Source: Cyanoderma ruficeps
Taxonomy: Eukaryota; Chordata; Aves; Passeriformes; Timaliidae
NCBI GenBank assembly: GCA_008694505.1
Contig: VZDJ01004378.1
Span: 4,018,149-4,082,148 of the forward strand
Length of the DNA: 64,000 bases
Direction: 5' to 3'
Below the pieces are notes generated by a model. It was given only the letters and a program-made list of their open reading frames with translations. It searched no databases and was not told where the DNA came from. Below are positions 39,258 through 51,335 of this stretch, one piece after another. Positions within the stretch are counted from its first letter, which is position 1; each line of letters opens with the position of its first letter. The position numbers and the translations under genes were made by a program.

Positions 39258-42200
39258 AGAGGGGAACAAAAAAAATGGTCACACTGCTAAGCTCTAATTA
39301 GAGTAGCTTTAGAGAGACCTGCTTGATTTGCCTTTTGAGCACTGTGCTTTGTCAGGTAGGTTTTGATCAAATGCTTTCCTGCCAGCATACAGTTGTTAGC
39401 ATTCAGTCTAAGTTAGTCACCAGTGAATTATGGTCTGTGATATGGTCCAGGTCCCATTGCTCTAGTTCTTTTCTTTTTATTGATTTCCATTCTCATTTTC
39501 ATTATTGTCCTGCTTTCTCACTGCATGCTTCCTAGTGCTTTTATTTTGTAGCTTTTCAGAATGAATGTCCATGAGTCATGATTTGAAATAAAATGCTAAT
39601 AATGACATTATGCAACACTTTGAAATAAACATTTCTGAGATTGTTCCTTTTAAGTGGTAGACTTTGAGAAAAATCATACCACTCTGCAATGATAAGGCAG
39701 TAGGAATTAGAAAAAAAACAAAAAACAGGCTGGTAAATTTTTAACATTTTAATTTAAATAACTCATTCTTGAATAGGTTTGCCAGCATCAGGAGGAGTGA
39801 GAAAATTTTCTTGGTCATTTCCTTGAAGCAGAAATCAAGAAATTAAATCATAATTGGTGCAGAATTAAAAATATTTAGTTGTATGGTTTTTCCTAATCTG
39901 CACAGATCTGAACAATAGCTAAATAGTGTTGTGTCCCTTTTCACTACAAGTTTCTGTCTTCAAGAGCATGCAAATGTTAAATGCTAGCTCCACCAAGTTG
40001 TCCAGAGGGACGTAACATGGTATGGCCACGAAGCCAAATATTGTATTAAAATAAGTAAATTTGAGCATGGACTGTTGTGATATGAAGACTTGCCAGTTTT
40101 TGACTGTTTTTAATCAGCTGTTGGGTCTGTTCTGGGTTTGTTTCTAAACTGAGAGATCTCTACATTCCCCATTGTTTCAGTGGTTTCCTTCTCCCTGGAA
40201 CTAGTACTTTTTAAAGACCTACTGCTGATAGTGGGAAGCGCTTCTGCTACAAGTTTGTGTCCCTTGTCTTTTCTTATCTTTACAACTCTCTACAGTTCTC
40301 TTGAAAGTGAGACCATGGATTGCAGCTGCAACTGAAGACGTTTCATTATATGCTTCGCAGAAGTACAGCTCCTGTTCTCACTGCTGTTTTTTAATGAAAT
40401 ACTTGAGATCATGTAATCTGAATACTGTAATTTTTGTAACTATTTTTCAGGAGTGAAAGTATTGGCAGAGGAGTCAATACATGGCATAAGGATAGGCAGA
40501 TGAGAGGGGAAATAATTTGTTCTAGGAGAGGTAATCTGGATTTTCCCTTACTAATGGTGATGAACGCTCTTGCTTGAATGTTTTGACTTTGAAGAAAACT
40601 TAGAAGCATTAGCAAAGGAAAACTATCATTTGGCAGAATTTTGCACAACTAAGCATACTTCTAGTTTGGGTACTATAGTGTTTCCTAGTAATTGGTATTT
40701 TTTCCAAAATTCATTTAAATGGTTTTACCTGTTATGACAATGATGCCTCTGAAGGTCAGACATGAACTAAGAGGAATGCCTCAAACTTTTCACTGTTTTA
40801 GCTCTTCTGCTTCTAAGATACCAATTTAGTAAAATGAATAGGAATTACAGAAGTGGTGGTTGTTGGGAACCTACTGTTATGACCGTAAAAATAAAATCCA
40901 TTGTTAGAGAAGAAACAAACATCTAAAAGACTTGGGTGATTTATACAGTTGTCTGAGGCAAATCTGTTATTTGACATTAAAATGCCTGTTAAACTAATAA
41001 GCATCTCAGCTTAGCAATTACTAATTGGTCGGTAACTTAGGAGCACCTTCAGGTGATCTTTAATGTTGTTTGAGTAAAGTCAGACTGATATGAATGGGTA
41101 CTACTGCACTGAAAATTAGGTGTGTGGCAATAGCAGCCCATAGCCAGATTGTAAAATACCTTCTTTTTTTGATCTTTCTTTCAGCCTCCTGTTCAGAAAG
41201 GAATGTTTGTGAATCCGCCTTAGAGGGAATTGTGGGTTTTTGCTAGGTGTGTTCATTTTGAGAGAACAATAATGTACTATTCTTATGTTTATACAAGATT
41301 TTTGGGTGGAGGAGAAAAATACTTGGCTTTAAACCAGATGGCTCATGGAGAGTGTGAATTTATTCTTTAACATGTGACTCTGGGATTTCGATGTATATAA
41401 GCAACATAGTAATCAATCTTTCTTTAAAATTTATTTTAGATTACTTTGTAGCAGTTGTTTGTAGGAGTAAGATGATTTGGGTAAATATGCCTGGAAGTCC
41501 TTGTTGTTAGAAGTTAGAATTTTAGGCTGAATTTGCATTATTTGCATAGCTCTAAAATTTAGCAGTAATGGAGATCAAATCCTGGGGGAAAATTCCTTGT
41601 CAAAAGATGAAGTAGTGTTTAAAAAAGGCTCACAGAATACTGATTTCTTTTCCTTATTTTTCTGTTGTTTGATACTGTTTATGATTAAATAATTCATTAT
41701 ATATTGTTATGAAAAAGGGAGGTTCTTTTGCTTACACAGAACATTATTTTCTAAAGAAAGAAAAGCATTGTTCCTTAAGTGTTAGCCTCCTTTAAGTGTG
41801 GATTTTCCACAAATTCTGGATTAATGTGGATGTGAGCATGCTGCTGTCTTGTCAGGATGCTGGAAACGTCTTGTTATTTTTGGGTAATAAAATGTTCCAT
41901 TTTCAGAGTATTTTGTAACCTGTGATTCAATATCAGGATGTAAACTGAGAGATGTAAAGTTTAGTGTCAGCCTTTTTAGTGATTATACAATTTTGTGTCC
42001 TACATGCAATAAGTGAATCTGTATACTTTACACTATCGTGCTCTGCCACCACTCTTCATGTATTTTACAAATAAAAGAATGCAAAATTTGCAAGAAATAT
42101 ACTAATTATTGTAAATTTAAAAAATCTTCCACATAGTAGGATTATTTCCCTCACTTCATATACGAAAAGGCATTATTTTCAAGTGATGTAGTGTCCAAGT

Positions 42201-42723
42201 GGCAGTATTGTCATGGATGTAATCAGAAATGAGTTAGCTAATTTTCAGTTCTGTATTTAACTGAAGAGAGGAGTTTGCACATGCAAGAAGAGAAGCCTGG
42301 GAAGGCGACATGTAGGTTTGGGCACTCTTGTCTGGACTCTCATTTAGTTAGGAGTAGTTTGGTCAGCACAGACATGTGTGCCTCAGTTCATTCATGAGGT
42401 CATCCAGTCATTTTGGGGTATTTATAAGGTGTGTGCTGTAGGTTGACAAGTGACTTGCTTGCTTGGGTACATTGAGTGCATGGGTAAGATCTCCAGTGAA
42501 TACATGGAGGAATTTGAACATCTTCAACAGTGAAGACTCTGACCTTTCTGAACATCTGTTCAGGGGTTTGACCACTGTTACAATGGTTAAAGAAATTCTG
42601 TAGGTCTAGAGAAGAATTCCCCATGAGTTGAGTTCTCCAGCTGTAGGCAGTGTAGGTGGGACACAGCTGCCTGGGTCTCTGGCTAGTGGCAAGTACTGAC
42701 CTGGGGTGTCACTCAAGTTGTGG

Positions 42724-42795
42724 TAAGGAATATCCTCATGACTCTCTTGTAAGGAAATATATCCTCATGACTCTCTTGTAAGGAAATATATCCTG
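42724..42795. repeat. 29-bp tandem repeat, about 2.5 copies
   Basis: The unit begins TAAGGAAATATATCC and continues TCATGACTCTCTTG. A first copy shorter by three bases, one full copy and a partial third copy follow each other directly. Confidence 0.9.
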
Positions 42796-43149
42796 CATCC
42801 TGAAGTGTTGCCGAACTGTTTACAACATAGACTGTATCTGGGGTGGAATGTGGGTGTTGCATTCATTTTTCTGGTGTGCTGCATTGTTACCACATCATGT
42901 TTTGCATGAGTTGCTCACTTCCTTCAGACCAGAATTCATAAAATCTAAAATGAGTAGGACTCACACGATATTTTGCTTGCACATAGAGGGAAAAGTGGGG
43001 GAGAGGCCTGAAGAAACTTCTGCTTTCTCTTATTAAACCAACCTCACTTTCTGAAATCCTCATATTCACTGGAACAAACAACAGGAACAAGCTACCCCAT
43101 TTAATTTTGGCCAGATGATGGGAATAAAAAGTTTCTGATCTAATGGGAA

Positions 43150-43376
43150 TTCAGGGACTTTTCTGTGAAGTAGGTGGGATATTAAGAAACAAGGGTGTCT
43201 GGGCACTGGAATGGGCTTCCCAGGTAAGGGGTCACGGCACCAGCCTGACAGAGTTCAGGAAGCATTTGGATAATGCTGTCAAATACATGGGTATGGGTGT
43301 TCTGTGCCAGGACAGGAGTTGGACTTTGATGATACTTATTAGTCCCTTCCACCTCAGAAAATTCTGTGTGTGAATG
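43150..43376 (+). mobile_element. CR1 fragment
   Basis: GGGCACTGGAATGGGCTTCC, then AGAGTTCAGGAAGCATTTGG, GACAGGAGTTGGACTTTGAT, and a degraded TTCTGTGTGTG end. This is the CR1 3' region on the plus strand. Confidence 0.92.
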
Positions 43377-46300
43377 TTTGTTTCTGTGCATACTTCAGTG
43401 CAGCTGTAGTACAGTGCTGGAGACAAGAACTTTTCACCTGGTGGGCTGGGATGCTCCAGCATCCTGAAACACAGTTTGGCTGTAATTTTGAATGCATACT
43501 GTGCTATCAGAAGTCAAAACAATTTTATCCCAATACACTTGAATAATAAAGATGAATATCCTATACTCTGGACGCATAAGATTTTCTATCATAGATATAA
43601 TAAAATCATTGGAATTAGCAAGTATATTTATTTAAGAAATATGATTATTTCTTTTTGGAACTTGCCTTGTGTTTAATGTTGCTAATTAGCTGTTCCAATT
43701 ATTTTTTCTCCATGCCTCTTATATGCCTTTTGCAACTTGCTCTATCATACTTGAAGAAAAGAGCTGTTGTGTTTCTAATACAATATGAAATTTTATTAAA
43801 CCTTATTTAGCAAAATACCTTTACATTTTTTTCTAAACAATTATTTGAAAGTTATTTTTCCCTAAAGAAGGGCCTTATTTCCTTTAAAGAAAGTAGCTTA
43901 TTGGCTTGGGGTGTTTTTTGTGTGGTGGTGGGGTTTTTTTTGGGTTTTTTTTGGGTNNNNNNNNNNNNNNNNNNNNNNNNNNNNNNNNNNNNNNTTCAGT
44001 GTTGGTTGCCTGCCTGTTCATATTTTTAGGTTCAGAAATGTTGCTTTGGAGAAAGAATCTCTCATGATGAATCTCCCTTCTTTTCTTCCCCTCTGCTGGA
44101 TTGAGTGGTCCTATAAAAGATGCTTTCCCCTCTAATGTTCTGACTGAAAAGAGGTGTCTGCTGCAGCACTGTTCTTTCAGCTTTGGAATTAGGTATTGGT
44201 CTGTCTAGTCCTTAATTTTATGAAGTTAGATCTCAGGAGATGATAGCACTTGTTCTACCTATGGTAATTTGAAAAACAGTACCTTATGCTTTATACTATT
44301 TGTTTGCTTTCTCCTTTCTCAAGAGTATTGATCTTATTTTCAGTCTTTCTCTGGAAAGGCCTTTTTGCTGCCTCTGAAGCCTTTCATAGTAACTTCATGC
44401 CTCACAACATGCTATCATATGTTTGTCTTTAAAAAAAAAGAACAGAAGTTCTACCTCTTTTTTGCAGTTTTTAAAAGCAAACTTTCTTGGCATATGGGCT
44501 TTTAAAATTTAAACCTTCAAGTATTTTTTGAAGGAAAACTCAATGCCTTTATGAGACTGCTTTGCTTCCTTGCAAGCTTTGGCTTCTTATAGATCACAGA
44601 CATTGCCTTGGGGAATCAGTGTTCCATTCAAAATAACAGACATGCAGATTGCAGTGAATTCTAATATCAGGAAAGATCATGATATGGGATTTTCTGTATG
44701 TTAGTAATGTTGGAGCAGAATTGTCATTAAAGATTTACTTATTTTTGGCGGGTTTTGCTTCCTTTTGTTTTCAGCTGGCTAGCTTGTAAAACCAGATTGG
44801 ATTATCAAGGAGTTTCCAACTGTTGAGAGCAGTATATCTGTAAATGTGAATTATTTAATGAATGTAGCTTAAGGTACCTGAGAAATATCTAAGCAACATG
44901 AAAATTAAAGTACAAAGTAATGTGCTGCCTTTAGATATCAGGACCTAAATCTGCAAGACCAAAAAATAGTGAAATATGTGTTCAGTATTCTTCGTCCTTC
45001 TGGTAACTCTTCAATGGCCAGTGTTCTGTTATCTTTGTGTTGCCATGGGGTTCACAGTCTCTCTTTATCCTGGGAACTGCTCACTTGTATCACCCATTGG
45101 ACAGTGTAATAGCTATGCACTATTCTGGTGCTGAAATTTCTGATCAGAAAGGCTCTGAAAAATTTTAGTAGTGAGCTCTTGACTAACTTCTTCCTGTGTT
45201 GATAGAAGACTGTCTTGCATTGTAGAATCTAAGTGTACCTGAGATCATAGAGCTTTTGTTATTTATATTAAACAGGTTTGTTGTTGTTTTTGTTTTATCT
45301 CTGTGTGTTTCTTTCTCACTGTTGCAAGTTAGTCAGCTTGATGAGCTTATTTTGGAGCCCAAGTATAACAGACTTTTCTTCAAAAAATATATAAAAGTCA
45401 GAACTTTAAGTCTATGTTTGTGTAGTCTTAAACCATATTCATGGGTCATCATATGGCTTTTTGTTTAAAAAACAGAACAAACCCCTGATTTTATCCAAGG
45501 ATCTTTTTGGGCAAAAACTAGTTTTGTTTAGGATTTTATCCTAAATTGTCTTGACTATGAAGAAAAGCAATTTTGGTTCTAGAATTAAAAACTCTTCCTG
45601 CTTGGTTGTTTTGGAGCCTTTTGTTGGATTCTGTTCAGCTGGAATATGAACTTCAGCACAGAGATGCAGTTACTTCGAGAAGATTCTTACAAAGTGTTAA
45701 CAAGAATGCTGTGGGCATGATGTAGCATTCGTATTGATTTCTCTTTTTGTTTACTGCAAATCTGTGTTCAAGTGTAACATCCTTCTAAGACCTGGCACTT
45801 GAGAATTTGTAAGAGCTCCTTCTCCTTCAGTGTAGCTGCTTGTTTCTCAAGGGTAAAGATGATTTCAATGAGCTGCCTAGTAGTCTGCTCTGCAAACTCT
45901 TTGCTATCAGAGCTCACTTTGATAGGGGATGAAAAGCATTAACTGTTTCAGAGGAATAAACAAAAGTATTGTTGAGATGTAATCTTTAAAATAATTACTT
46001 CTTGTAATACGGTGGTCTAAAGCACTTCAGATGGCGCAGAAAGCTTGGTGGAGGAATAACTAAATACTTCTTGAAGTCCAGGCTTGCATTGGACCTGAAT
46101 GCCAGTGAAAAAGCAGATGAGAAGCTTTAGGAAGGGTTGCAGCTAGAAAGAGGACATTGCTGGTGCCCTCCATGCAATGCCATGCAGGAGCCCTGTGTGC
46201 CGTGTGCCACAGCCACGTGGCAGCTGGGCTGCCCTGCTCTGAGACTGCTGCATTGCCTGCTGGGCCCCTTTTTCTGCCCCTTGCCTGGCCACTCCCTGTC

Positions 46301-46804
46301 AGAGGGGATGTAACAGTCATAAGAGCATTGTGCAAGACATCCTAACTGCCCATGTGCCTGAGAGGGAGGAATTTGCTGCCAGTGAGCACAGGTTGGGATT
46401 TGACTGGTTTAGTCATGGTGGACAGCCTTGCTGCTTTTCCTGGACATGTTGAAGGATATTCCATAGGGCAGGCATCACACGGACAGCAGCCCTACTTATT
46501 TCACCAAATTGAATTGTGGGGGCTTTTCCACCCAGTTCTTGCTCATTTTCCTAGCTAATTTTTCTTTTCTGCCAAAAATCATCCTGTAATGGAGCTCTCC
46601 TGTCACTCCTGTCTCCTTGCACTGGCCTTTTTCCATTTTCCTGTGCTACCTCCAGGTCCTGTTCCAGCCTTGTGCAGCCCAACCCAGCTCTAGTTTCCTG
46701 TTCTTCGCAGTTTTCATCTTCCAGCTGTTCACCACCTTCTCACTCTCTTTCTTCATTCATCAAATCACCTTCTGTTTTACCATCTTTGCATATCTAGTGT
46801 CCAG
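43377..46804. other. Intron 1 segment with an assembly gap, no gene recognised
   Basis: AT-rich unique sequence with the G/T repeat and N gap at 43930-43994. A more GC-rich patch at about 46140-46340 has no recognisable identity. Confidence 0.5.
43930..43994. repeat. G3T8 tandem repeat running into a 38-base N gap
   Basis: GGGG, T8, GGG, T8, GGG, T fills 43930-43956 with an 11-bp period. Positions 43957-43994 are N, so the array is probably longer than shown. The tract follows GTGGTGGTG. Confidence 0.9.
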
Positions 46805-47140
46805 TACCTGAAAGGGGCTTGCAGGAAGGCTAGAGAGGGACTTTTTACAAGGGCATATAGTGATAGAACAAGGGGGAGTGATCTTAAACTGAAGGAGAGT
46901 GGATTTACATTAGACATTAGGAAGAAATTCTTCACTGTGAGGTTGATGAGGCACTTGAACAGATTGCCTAGAGAAGTTTTGGACTTCCCATCCCTGGAGG
47001 TATTTAAGGCCAGGTCTGTGGGAGCTTTGAATAACCTGCTTTAGGGAAAGTTCACTGCCCATGGCAGGGGGGTTGGAACTAGATGATCTTCAAGGTCACT
47101 TCCAACCCAAACTATTCCATGGTTCTGTGATACTCTAAGG
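46805..47140 (+). mobile_element. CR1 3' region
   Basis: From AAAGGGGCTTGCAGGAAGGC through TTAGGAAGAAATTCTTCACT and ATCCCTGGAGGTATTTAAGG to ACTAGATGATCTTCAAGGTC and the tail GGTTCTGTGATACTCT. This is a well-preserved CR1 3' end on the plus strand, about 335 bp long. Confidence 0.95.
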
Positions 47141-47369
47141 GTGGTCTCATTGATCTGGGGGGAAACACAAGGTGTGATGAAACTGGCAAAGGCAGCATGG
47201 CTGTTTGTAGTTTTCTTTTGTAACCTCTGTTTGCTTGTTAGCTGTGCCAGAGGGCAGTCCACCACTTTGTGGTTTTGGCTGCAGAGGGAGATTTTAGCTT
47301 CTGGAGGTTTTTCAGGGTACACAGCTGCAGAAGACTTGATTGACTAGACAGAAATTAGAGTTTTATAGC

Positions 47370-48165
47370 TCTGCTGGGCTGACCTTGGCTAGCTGCCAAA
47401 CATACAACCAGCTGCTCTCTCATTCCCTTTCTTAATAGGACAGGAGAAGAAAATAAGATGGAAAAGTTCCTGTGTTGAGGTAGACAGGGACATCACTTTA
47501 CAGTTGCCATCACAGACAAGACAGACTTGACATGGGGAAAATTAATTTAATTTGTGGTGAATCACAAGAGTTGGATGGTGAGAAACAACAGTCAAAACAA
47601 AAATGCCTTCCACTCCCATTGCACCTCATTTCTTCCCAGGCTCATTATCGCTTCTTTATTTCCAGCTTATCTACCTCTTCCCCCCCACCCTGAGTGGCAC
47701 AGTGGGAAGGGTAATGAGGGCTATGATCAGTACAGGATATCTTCTCCCTGCTGCTCTTTCCTCTTCACACTTCTCTCTGTCCCAAGCATGGGTTTTCCTG
47801 GGCTCTGTCTGTCTTCACACAGTGTGACATGCTCCAGTGTGGTCTCCATGGGCTTTATGCACAACCTGCTGCACCGTGGTCTCTCTGCTTGGGGCCTGAA
47901 GCACCTCCTTCTCACACCTGAGTGTCACTCAGGACTGGTTCTCACACTTTTTTCCCCTCTCCTTACTGCTGTGCAATGTTTTACCCTTTCTCAAGTGTCT
48001 TATCCCAGAAATGCTGTGACTGTGCCCCATGGAGGAGGGGGCTGGACCTGTCTGGAACTGGCTGTGTCCGTCCCAGGGCCGCTCTGGCCTCCCCTCAGAA
48101 AGGTCTGCCCTGCACCCTCTCATGGCCAATGCCTGGGCAATGACACCCTGTGCAGTAACTTGTCT
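47370..48165. mobile_element. Ancient LTR/ERV-like interspersed repeat
   Basis: Ordered blocks match, from memory, a repeat common in bird genomes. They are a GACAGGAGAAGAAAATAAGA stretch, AAAATTAATTTAATTTGTGG (about 47538), a CCACCCTGAGTGGCACAG-like part, a block alternating CTCCAGTGTGG and CCATGGGCT (about 47830-47880), GCACCTCCTTCTCACACC, and CTTATCCCAGAAATGCTGTG (about 47999). I recall the family as LTR-associated but cannot name it with certainty, so orientation is left open. The copy is diverged and begins about 230 bp after a CR1 end. It fully accounts for the 229-codon frame at 47554-48243, which has no Gag, Pol or Env signature that I recognise. Confidence 0.65.
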
Positions 48166-51034
48166 AAAACAAGAGGTTGTTTTTATGTAGATGGCAAAAT
48201 ACCTTTTCTGGACACAGGAAACATTCTTTTGTCATGCTTTTGAATCCTCAGCCTACAGAGGTATTTCCAGGACCTTTTTCAAGTTACACCCCTGTACTGG
48301 TCACCATAGTCATTGTCTGGGATAGTGGGGTGGGCTGTGGTGAAAAAGGTGAGATCACTACAGGTGCATAAAAATAAAGTTGCAACCTAAAACTGAGATT
48401 TGTGCTGTGTGATCCAATTAAGGAGTTTCCAGTTGAGTGCTGTCAAGCTTGCTTACCCAAGCAAAGCATCTATCTGAGTATGTTAAGTCATGCACAAGAG
48501 GAGTGAGATTTATTTAGGAGTGAACTGTGTTTGCACAACACAGTGATTGCTTATTTGTTTGTGGGGTTTGTTCTTCTCTATGCATTTGGGATATTTTCTA
48601 GTAGAATAATAATCTTGATTACTTTCTTCTGGAAACATTTAAATCCATCTTCCATCCCCCTTTCTTTTTGAAAAGGATATAATTAACTTCTTACTTCTTT
48701 TTTTTGGGTCTAGATGGACTGGATGTTATGCTCTTTTTATTTATCTGCCATAGCAGCCAGAGAAGGAATAGTCTTGAATCAAGAACTTCACAGTCCATTG
48801 TCGTAGTGCTCCATTTTTATTTAAAAGAAAACAATTGGTTTAAGCAATGCAGGAGGAAAAAACATTCAACTTTACAAATACTTCATTTCTATTCTCTCTA
48901 GTGATAAAAGGACACGTGGGAGTCACTTAAACTCCCTTGTATTAAATGTTCATGCTTCATGGTGATTATTTCTGTTCTCTGCAATTCGTCTTTAAAAAGC
49001 AAGAGGGAAGGCAAGTCAAATTTGTCCTCACTATGTGTGAGGGTGGACCCTCAGAGGTGCAAAGCAGCCTCTGATCGCTCTGCACACCAATGGCATTGGT
49101 GGGTTTTCTAATGTTGCGGTATTTTGCCACATGTATTCAGGCCTGAACTGGGTGTAATTTTAAGGCTGGAGCATGAAAGAGCTGTTTTAGTTGAAAGTGT
49201 CTTGGGAGGCTTATTTATTTTCTCTTTTTGTCTCTCCGGTTTTATCTATTACTTGAAGGAGACAAAGAAAACATGAATATAGAGGTTTCTGTCTATTGTG
49301 ACTTTGATCTGTTCCAGGAAGGAAATAAGAACTATGTTGAAGCACCCTGTCTCTGAAGGTGACCCTATACCACTGCTGAAGATCAGAGATTGACTTTCAT
49401 CCCTCCTAGGTTTTAATGTGCCAGGGAAGGAAGAGCTGGGGACCAGACCTCTTTGTGAAACCTTTTGCATTTTATTGCACAGCAGAAATACTTGCTTTTT
49501 CTGTTATTTCCTCTCCCACCTGATGCACTTGAAGGAATGTTTAGTTTTGAGCTGCCATTGAGAACTAATAGATAAGATGGTGTGAAGAAGGCTGACTATC
49601 TGGACTGCAGCAGATAGGGGAGAGATCAGCGCTTGAGATGTGTGAGAATCAGGGAAACATGGAGAACTAATCTCAGTCTTACTTTTCCGAAGTTGCAGGC
49701 AGCATGAAGTACATCCCATGACTGTCATGGGCTATATTGGCAACTAGGCTGTATTTATGGGTTTCAAGACACATTTTTATTGTTCAGAATAACAGAGAAG
49801 AACATCTAGGTGTATGCAACAGTTTGTTATTCAAGTGTACATAAATATTTGCATACATGCATGTTTGCATTGTTCTGCTCACATTTACACATATCCTTTC
49901 CTGCAAAAAAGTGGAATTAAGTTCCTTTGATGAAAATCATGCTGAAATGCTGACAAGGAATGGATAGAATAAGTGTTTTACCCTGTTATTTGAATAGTCC
50001 AGTTTCTTGAAAGAAAAGCTATACTGAAGTATGTGCAATTTTGCTTTAAAGTCAGTTTCATTATCTCCTAATAGCTCACTTTTTAGCACTGAGAGTGCTA
50101 AAACAATACAAATCTTAAGAATTATTGTAACTTACTTCATATTATTCAGTCCTAATACTTTAGGTTTGCAGAATAATGCCACAAATCCTACAAATGCCAG
50201 AATCTTTCAGCAAGTTAAACTGTAGTTACTATATGTAGGCGTCTAGTAGGGAGGGCTTAAGAATTCATGTGATGTGGAAGCACAGGACTTAATACTTCCC
50301 AGCAGTAACCCCTTCTAGTAACCCCCTACTACTAATCAGAAGCTCTTGGCCTTTACCTGTGGTAGTGAATGTATAGGTGCAGCATGAACTGAGTTTACAT
50401 AATTCTTCTTGCTGGAGAAGTCACATTGACTTTTCTAGTGTAGGTGATCACTTGAAATACGAATAAACCTGGAAGAAATTATATGTGAGAAGCCTCTGTA
50501 AGACAAGGTTAAACCTCCTCAGGAAGAATCAGGAAGCCAAAGAAATGCAGTTAGAAACACACTAGTAGCCTGCAGCTAAAAACTGAGTAGCATCCAGTTA
50601 CATATAGTAGTTCAATTTGGCATTAAATTAAAATCGTTAATGAATTTTAACCAAAAAACCCTTCTCAATTATGTTTGTCTTTCTAAATCAGAAGATGAAT
50701 CATATTTCCATTATTGCTTACTAACACAAATGATACCAGATTCCTTTTTGAATTCGCTAATTCCAGTTGTACCTTTTTAAAGTGTATGGGTTAAAGTGCT
50801 CTTTATAGTTTGGGTAAGACTTTCTTTGATACTTAGAGTATGGCTATTTTTAATGGCCTCTTTAAGCAAAATAGTTTTTAATACATTTTTGATAGTTTGT
50901 GAGCAGGAGGATTTTTAAATGTACAAATTACATTTGCTTCTAAAAGAATAGATTTATTTTATTTTCATTTTTAAGTTTTAGCAGTTGTGTCAGGGATGAG
51001 GGAACTGGACCCTATATATCAGAACAAGTGGAAT
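48166..51034. other. Intron 1 segment, no gene recognised
   Basis: AT-rich unique-looking sequence with no coding or repeat signature recognised. Confidence 0.5.
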
Positions 51035-51335
51035 TCATCACAGAGCCACAGAATCACAGAATTCGTCAGGTTGGAAGGGACCACAGTGGATCATCAGGTC
51101 CACCCTCCCTGCTCAAGCACAGAGCACATGGCACAGGATTGTGTCTAGACAGTTCTGGAATATCTCCAGTGAGGGAGACTCCACAGCCTCTCTGGGCAGC
51201 CCGTTCCAGTGCTCAGTCACTGCACAGTAAAGAAGTTCTTCCTCATATTCAGGTGGAACTTCCTGTGCATCAGTTTCTGCCCATTACCTCTTGTCCTGTT
51301 GCTGGGCACCCCTGAGAAGGGCCTGGCTACTGGAA
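51035..51335 (-). mobile_element. CR1 3' region
   Basis: CACAGAATCACAGAATTCGT, then GGTTGGAAGGGACCACAGTG, GACTCCACAGCCTCTCTGGG, and AAAGAAGTTCTTCCTCATAT up to CCTCTTGTCCTGTTGCTGGG. This is the minus-strand form of a well-preserved CR1 3' end. Confidence 0.96.

Larger units (their letters stand above)
24723..43149. other. Long unique-looking part of CADPS2 intron 1
   Basis: About 18 kb in which I recognised no coding exon and no clear transposon. It holds inverted repeats at 25844-25884, 31524-31559, 32628-32657 and 33951-33984, a TAAT-rich block at about 32600-33480, a T/C-rich tract at 39217-39257, and a 29-bp tandem repeat at 42724-42795. Open frames are short and featureless. Ancient, highly diverged transposons would not be visible by eye. 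Confidence 0.5.

Noticed and set aside
47554..48243. 229-codon open frame as a gene
   Set aside because: It lies inside an LTR-like interspersed repeat and has no recognisable domain.
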